From Gracilaria gracilis (taxonomy: Eukaryota > Rhodophyta > Florideophyceae > Gracilariales > Gracilariaceae): 64,000 nt of DNA. Shown piece by piece: positions 57,796 to 64,000 of the stretch. Position numbers and translations under genes: made by a program. A model generated the notes under the pieces. It worked only from the letters and a program-made list of their open reading frames with translations, made no database searches and was not told the DNA's origin. The stretch covers positions 1,488,001 through 1,552,000 of the forward strand of contig JARGSG010000004.1 of assembly GCA_030374805.1 (NCBI GenBank), given 5' to 3'. Positions within the stretch are counted from its first letter, which is position 1, and each line of letters starts with the position of its first letter.

Positions 57796-59790
57796 TTACC
57801 ATATCACTATTGCCCACCAACTCATCGGAAACATGATACCATCCATAAGCAATCTTCTCGGAGTAGTTCTCTCACGAATCGCTTCTTGAACCAATTCTCT
57901 ACGATCCATAAGCTTTTTCATTTTTAAGAGATCTAGGCTATATCTCTGTGATTCGTTTACTCGGTTCTTCCTAATCGCTTGGGCCACGCAGAACAAGTGA
58001 TCGTTTGAACAGCACCATTTCAAATAAAATTCTATTGCCAAATCCAGAACAAAAAAGAGGAATGAAACCCAGATTATATAACGGGCAATATTACACATAG
58101 TCGCTGGTACAACGAAAAGGTCAGTGTAGGGTAGTAAACAAAAGGCGCTCACTCCTAAGGCCTCGATGGTAGCTTCGCAGAAGGTTCCAAGTGGAAAGAG
58201 GAAGACAGCGACACCACTGGTATGGAGGTAAAATGGGCGGACAATAACTATGCACTCCTACAGGATGAAAGATGCAGTAGTGGCAGGTTGAAGATCTAGA
58301 GATCAAGGAAACGGCAAGCTTAGGGGGTAGTCGTGACCAAGGTGTCGTCTTCTTTAAAAAATGAGGGGAAGCGCTGCTCGAGGTGCTTAAGTATCTGCAC
58401 GGAGGCGCCTCTATCCTGTGGCACTGTAATGTGCCCTATCCTATATCTCGAGTGAGTCCTACTGGCTAATCTAGTGAAATAAAATAATAAAATTCCCAGC
58501 TAGGCAACCGCGCACACTTTTTTGGCGCTCCTCCAAACGCGTACTCGTGTTCTACATCCAAGCGGGTCCTTCTCCTTGCTACTCTTCAAGAATCGCTTTT
58601 CAACAGTCAGCTCATGAGAAATATATAAGATATCCGTAAAAGAGAGATACCAAAACATTCAATAGTACAGCAGTCTTTTTAGGCAATCCAGCTCCAATTA
58701 AGAGAAATGATCCAACTAGCACAGGCACAGTGAAATCCAAATAGGAATCTAATACTCTCAGGTTCAGGACAATAATTGAAACAAGCATGCGGAAACGTAG
58801 AGCCAGTCAAAAACTCTGTTCACTACTCGGCCCGATCGGCGGTTGTCTTCCTTACATGGCTCTAAAACAAATTCAGCAAACCGCCTTTCCACAATCTCCT
58901 CCTTCAAATATTCTCCTATTCGTTTCCTCACCGGTCTTTGCAATTTGCCTAAAATTCGAGACTCGGCCAAAAGTGAGTTAGTTCTCAGGTGCAAGCATGC
59001 TGCGAGTATTAGGATACTCATGTCAAGCCACTCCTCGACGGAGTATATATCGACGTCTCCAGTTATTCTCCATAAGTATAATACCAATCGAAGTACTTGT
59101 GTTATACTGGCACTTCTGTTGAGCTCTGCCCGGATTGTACTTCTTCAGCACTGGCCACTTGCGAGGAGTGTAGAAGGATGCGCTGAGTCCCAGACCCGAG
59201 GGTGAATCTACATGACGCCAGTCAACGTAGATGTATCGTTCGATGACGGAATGAAAATGATGGAACTTTAATATTCGACTGCCTCGCCCGCAACCTGAAA
59301 CATGTGGGTACAAGAATATCGAAGACACGTTCTTCCTCTTGTCACAAATTGAGGAGTGGAAGCCGTAACTCTGCAGCCGGCTGCGCACAAGTCGCTCCTG
59401 ATGCTCCTTCTCCTTCCAAGATCTCGAAAACGAGCAGTGCATTGTTTTCTAGGAAGCTTCATTTTTTCTGCATGCCTAGAAAATATCTACCAAGGGTTTC
59501 ATACACGGGCAAAATCGCCCAGGTAGAGTAGTCTTGCCATGGCGTCCATGAGTCTCAACAGAGACCACTGACGTGGAAGCCGAAGCCCGCAGTGGCTAAG
59601 ACAGTCGTTGTAGGATATTATGTAGAAAACGGGCGCTTCTCTGTGATGAAGATCCAATTCTGTAAACACCACTACCTCAGATGGTAGCACCGCTATCGAA
59701 AAAATAGTTTTGTGATTGACTTTGTAGCTTTGCTCGACTCGAGAATGTTTCGTCGGCAAACAATCTCTCCTGTATTGCACGCAGCCTTTG
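57796..59790 (-). pseudogene. Remnants of an unrecognised multi-pass membrane protein gene
   Basis: Minus-strand fragments share one direction: 59499-59780 (HREAPVFYIISYNDCLSH), 59023-59442 (YVDWRHVDSPSGLGLSA), 58764-59087 (acidic and basic, ITGDVDIYSVEEWLD), a hydrophobic stretch near 58.6-58.75 kb, and 57796-58152 with a clear membrane segment (YIIWVSFLFFVLDLAI). The pieces lie in different frames with stops, so either a decayed gene or one with introns I cannot place. Function unknown. Confidence 0.4.
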
Positions 59791-60413
59791 CATGATACAG
59801 AAGAGCTATGAGCCTAGACGCTTCGGATGTTGAAGTTCAGACACAAATTCAGGACGCCTGGATATTTTTTTGCCGTCAACGAGATCTCAATGAAGACGAC
59901 ACATGGCCTTGTTACCTTCTCTCTACAATCAAAGACCACCTCAAACATCCGACAATCGACGAGTGCACAGTAATCTCCCAATGCCTCGCAGACGCCCTGG
60001 AAACAGACTTTCGAATGTTTTGTCACAACGATCGAACGGATTGATCATTTTAGTTTCTACATGCAAAACAAGCAAATCAGGGATATGCACCCGTTTTGGA
60101 AACAGTGCCTACATCGTATATTGGTAACATTTACCAACTGCCCTTCGCACCGTACATTTGAAACTATGGTTAGCTACATCATCAAGAACCTATAAGGCGT
60201 TGATCTGCAGAAAAATGAAGATAGTAATGCCGTCGATAGAGATTCAGATCGAAGTTCACACCAAAAAAATAACGACTCCGAACAGGACCTCAATGCCAGT
60301 CTCAATAGCATTGAGACTTGTATTGAGGTCCTGTCTATGAGTACTATATTTCTAAAAAAGACCGAATAAGTGGTGATGAGAGCTCCCCAATTATTCATTC
60401 AATCACTCCCGTA

Positions 60414-61679
60414 TTGGAACAGATGGATGCCTCCTCCATCCCATCGGGCCACCGAGAAACTGCCCTTCTCACCATGCTCACTGATTATGCTCGAAAAGCT
60501 TGCATCGAAAATCAGGTCTCAATATCAGTCTCTGGATACATTTTTGCAAGAATTCTAAAGATTATCCCATACGAGCCAGACATTCAGCAACGAAATATCA
60601 ATCGATGGAACTCGCTTACATTTGCGAAGTTCATATCAGGCCATCCTTCCCTCCACGACGCATCATCACTGACAGCATTTATCGATTAGGTCAATGCCGA
60701 CTTAAAGGATCTCCTGTCAAACAAGGTGAGACCCTTGACACTGTTTCAGGAGTTCCGAAATATATTCTATACCGAAGATTTGTGCGAAAGTTTGTATGAG
60801 AAGTTCATTCTGGACATGGGCCCAGAGTCATTCAGGGAACTGATTCAAACTGCCGCTGCAAACCATGATATGAGTCAGAAAATCTTATCAGGCCCCACAT
60901 AGTCAGCAGCGTACATCACCAATTTGGAAGGACCGAGAATTGGAAATCCATCTTTCTCTCAGCTTATTGCCCATTTCTTTTCCAAAAACCCGCCACCGTT
61001 GCACTTCAAGCGCCCATGGGAATACCGACGAAACACACCATATCGGCGTCCCAACAACAGGAAAATCTCTTGCCACTTCACGCAGTACGCCAATAGAGAT
61101 CGCAATAACCGTAGATGCTACTGGTGTAATCAGACAGGACACTATATCCGAAACTGCCCCCAGCGCGATAAGTTCTACTCACGATTGCAACACATCCGCA
61201 ATATGGGAACTGGCGCAATGATGATAACTGAGGAAATAGATCCCGAAGAAAGTTCTATCGATGTGATCGACGAAGTATACATGTACCTAGTTGACAATAT
61301 CGGCCTCGACGATGAAGACACGACAGAATCCGACTCATGGATATGCAACCTTCTTGATACCATTGACCATCATGACAGCCACCCTGTTTATGTCTTCAAA
61401 GAGTCCATTGCCCAACTCAGAGAAGCTCCAACTTCATTTCGCGTAATGCACGTCGGCAATATCGAAAGGCACTTCCTTCTTGACACAGGTCCCCCGAAAA
61501 ACATATGCACAGATCATGGTTGTCTGTCGCATCATAGACCGCAGTCCATACAGCATCGTTACCGAACAACATGCAGCCCTTCCGCTTTGCTGATACCAGT
61601 GTCCAAGCCGAGAATATTGTGTGCCTCGTCGCTGAATTCCAAAGCATCTCTGGACAGGTTAATACCCTCCGAATCGTGA
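60414..61679 (+). pseudogene. Gag and protease of the divergent Copia-like element
   Basis: One frame with TAG stops at 60687-60689 (FID-stop-VNADLKDLL) and near 60899 (GPT-stop-SAAYITN), both at likely Gln positions. Zinc knuckle CYWCNQTGHYIRNC near 61116-61157. Protease motif HFLLDTGPPKNICT near 61480. A weak upstream frame at 59808-60044 may be the Gag start. Confidence 0.65.
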
Positions 61680-64000
61680 CGTTCGTTCTACGGCCGTTAG
61701 CGATCCCGTTCTTTATCGGACTTCAAACGGCTCCTAAATTATCCTTTAACCGTTGCCTCCGAAAGAAGAACGACAGCCACCTCCGCAAAAACAAATGGTA
61801 TCAGATCTTCCCTCTCGCCGTCCACTCCCACGTATTGTTGAAGTTGTCCCCAGATGACGTCGAATTTGACCCGAGCTTCGACTGGGAACCATTTTTATCG
61901 CGAGCACTCCAATCTCACTTGTCGAAAAACAATATTGTTCAACTCGACATAGACCAAGATCTATCCCTCGAGTCCCATCCCCTCCCCCAGAAGACAATCA
62001 CCAGGTCATGAGAATACTTCCCCCATGAGAAAAAGATGAATGCAGATCACGAACTACTACCGAGCACATCGATTACCTCCACGAAGCCCTCAAACACCCC
62101 ATCAGCTCTGCCATGCTTGATATATTCCGATGATTTAACACAGTACGCAGACTCCCAAGGGTAGTCCGAGACCGGATCAACAACAACACGGATGCCTGCC
62201 ATATTTATTCGAAACACGCTCAATTACCAAGGATTCCCAAAATGTCCATCCCTCCACTTCTCACATCGAAAATCGCCGTATTGCTCGGTTTCGTGCACCA
62301 TCAACTCAAAAGCAACACACACAGCATTTTGATCATGCTGGACTCAAAAAATTGCATGCTACGACTCAGCCACATTTCCGATGCATCAGCGCGAACTGCT
62401 TTCAATGATTAACTTTCTCGGTGGCTCAACATTTTTGACGCACTAGTCTACACGATTGTCGACAGAGGAATCAATCTCGCCTGTGAAGACATAGCCTCAA
62501 CCTTAAGAACGCGCCTCCTACAAATAGGCCAAATACCAACAGAAGCCCCGTGGTGCATTGGTGCGAGCGAGAGATCTCACCGCTTCTTACATAAGATGAT
62601 GGACAAGCTCCTTACAACACTAGGTACCAACAAGATCCAAGATTGGAACTCCTACTGAGCGAGACCGAAATATCTTGGAACTTCTACCAGTTTTCAGGCT
62701 TAGAGATACCACACCTCAACAGACCGGCACAATTCCACGAGCACTGGGAGAGTTAGAAACCCTCCTGCATCTCCAAGAGCGGATGGCGCTACGAGTGTAG
62801 CTCCGAAATGAAATCAACAGGCTTCGAATTGATGCAACGCCCGGGAAAGTCTTCAGCAAATTCCGCCGCCGCGTTAGGCAACACACCACGATCAGCATCG
62901 GAGAAGATGTTTGGTTTCACCGCAACGACACGGGGGGAGAAGAGGTACCGTGGCTCAGATAAACTGACCAACGATCATATTCAGCAACAACAACAAGTTG
63001 TTTCCCACCCACGAACGCCGCATTCGCCCGTATCATGGCTCAATTTCTATCCCACCTGAGATCCTAGATAAAGACGAAGAAGAATATGTCTCTCCGGAGC
63101 ACACTGAAACACTTCGCCCCTACCAGCCATAGGCAATTCTCGTTTCTCGAATCATCAACCCCATATTCTGTGTATTCCCCAACCCATGGCAGAACAGAAT
63201 ACTGCCCCAGCTAATACACCGGGCAGCTCTATAACTTCCTAAAAATCGATAACACACATGGTGCCATTGACGCTGACAAAACTCCTATCGCCACTCAGGT
63301 GATGTACACAGAGGAAGCGGATCAACCAACCCCGACATACATCACCAAACAGGAATTTTTAAATCAACTCGAAGCCTCCCCTACGCATACTAATAAAAGT
63401 TTACCGCTGCCAAACGAGAAGAGATCAATTTTCTCCCGCAACACACGGCCAAACAGATTTATAGGATTTAGGTACGAAAGGAATGCAAAGTCCAGTCCTT
63501 TTGTTGGGACTTATCGATCAAACTAAACCCTAATAAAACACGCCACAGAGCTCGTCTCATCAACGGATCCCACAACTCCATCTTCCTCCTTTCCACTTCC
63601 GAGAACGCCCCAACTATATTGTTGACTTCGCTTTCCATGCTCCTGGCCATCACTCCCACATGGAACGCAATCGAGCCAACTGCAGTCCTAGTCCGAGACA
63701 TCACCAAAACGTATTTGCATATTATTCCGACAAAACGTCTCCTGTTCTACCAACCTCCAGTCTAATTCTCCACCTCCCACCTACCCAAAAAGATCACGTA
63801 TGGAAAACAACAACACAAATCTATTGCGACGTAGAAGCGGGAAAATACTGGTATCACACATTCGTGCCATGGTTGGGGAACAGCTTCATGGACTACAAGC
63901 AGACGCTGAAAGATCCATCCCTACTCCACAGCCCAACCATTAATTCCGCAACGGCCCTCTCCACAGACGACTGTCTGACTGTCATACTCAAACGACTTTC
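61680..64000 (+). pseudogene. Integrase and RT of the divergent Copia-like element
   Basis: Integrase-like piece IVDRGINLACEDIAST followed by ASERSHRFLHKMMDKLL (Glu region) near 62450-62640. An integrase C-terminal piece (RIDATPGKVFSKFRRRV, GEDVWFHRNDTG) lies near 62800-62940. RVT_2-like pieces at 63.5-63.9 kb include LAITPTWNAIEPTAVLVRD, TKTYLHIIPTKRLLFYQPP and YWYHTFVPWLGNSF. The frame changes repeatedly. Confidence 0.55.

Larger units (their letters stand above)
59808..64000 (+). mobile_element. Divergent Copia-like element, cut by window end
   Basis: Plus-strand order gag, zinc knuckle, protease, integrase, RT fits Copia. No LTR pair is visible because the right end is outside the window and no left LTR was identified. 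All frames are broken. The sequence is distant from the two other Copia elements here. Confidence 0.65.

Noticed and set aside
1442-61679. A reassigned genetic code (TAA/TAG read as Gln)
   Set aside because: Many in-frame TAA/TAG fall at likely Gln positions, but the young intact Copia has about 1400 codons with no internal stops, encodes Gln only by CAA/CAG, and ends its frames with TAA and TAG. TGA also appears at Trp positions, and other stops fall at Tyr, Asp and Glu positions in the old elements. Decay explains all of this.
1-64000. Prokaryotic features: operons, CRISPR arrays, IS elements, ribosome binding sites
   Set aside because: The window is eukaryotic: LTR retrotransposons, a spliceosomal intron, chromodomains and an NB-ARC/WD40 gene. 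No regularly spaced short repeats or bacterial gene clusters seen.

Overview
This is a repeat-dense eukaryotic nuclear segment. LTR retrotransposons of the Gypsy/chromovirus and Copia types make up most of it, with DDE and piggyBac-type DNA transposons and one recognisable host-type gene, an NB-ARC plus WD40 (STAND/NLR-like) protein that is broken by insertions. A short spliceosomal intron and the transposon repertoire fit a multicellular red alga, or less likely an oomycete or another protist. The species cannot be fixed from the sequence. I see no prokaryotic genes, CRISPR arrays or rRNA.

Layout. 1-17895: a tandem chromovirus array, with a left-truncated copy A, a shared 977-bp LTR (5962-6938), a complete copy B and a terminal 977-bp LTR (16919-17895). 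Each copy has gag and pol with a chromodomain, plus a long decayed gene on the opposite strand between pol and the LTR. 17896-17996: start of an ORF cut off by the array. 19.9-20.85 kb: DDE transposase with a 59-nt intron. 22.0-23.44 kb: decayed piggyBac-like transposase. 23443-32424: second, older chromovirus on the minus strand with 702-bp LTRs. 33.0-33.6 kb: inverted-repeat unit. 33.97-35.25 kb: second DDE transposase remnant.

35.83-51.12 kb (minus strand) is the NB-ARC/WD40 gene. It is interrupted by a third chromovirus (40344-50672, TSD ggacg). That element is interrupted inside its integrase by a 343-bp TRIM (TSD actgg), which is in turn interrupted by a young full-length Copia element (41846-46696, TSD taact, LTRs about 99% identical). 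Removing the chromovirus with one TSD copy joins the host reading frame, and removing the TRIM with one TSD copy joins the integrase frame, so the order of insertion is read directly from the sequence. 52.36-57.23 kb holds an old minus-strand Copia element. 57.8-59.8 kb holds remnants of an unrecognised membrane protein. 59.8-64.0 kb holds a divergent plus-strand Copia-like element cut by the window end.

Only the nested Copia looks potentially active. Almost every other reading frame carries stops, most explainable by single C-to-T or G-to-A changes. The most unusual features are the antisense gene carried by the tandem chromovirus, the four-level nesting, and the TRIM with a tRNA-like pol III B box next to its primer-binding site.
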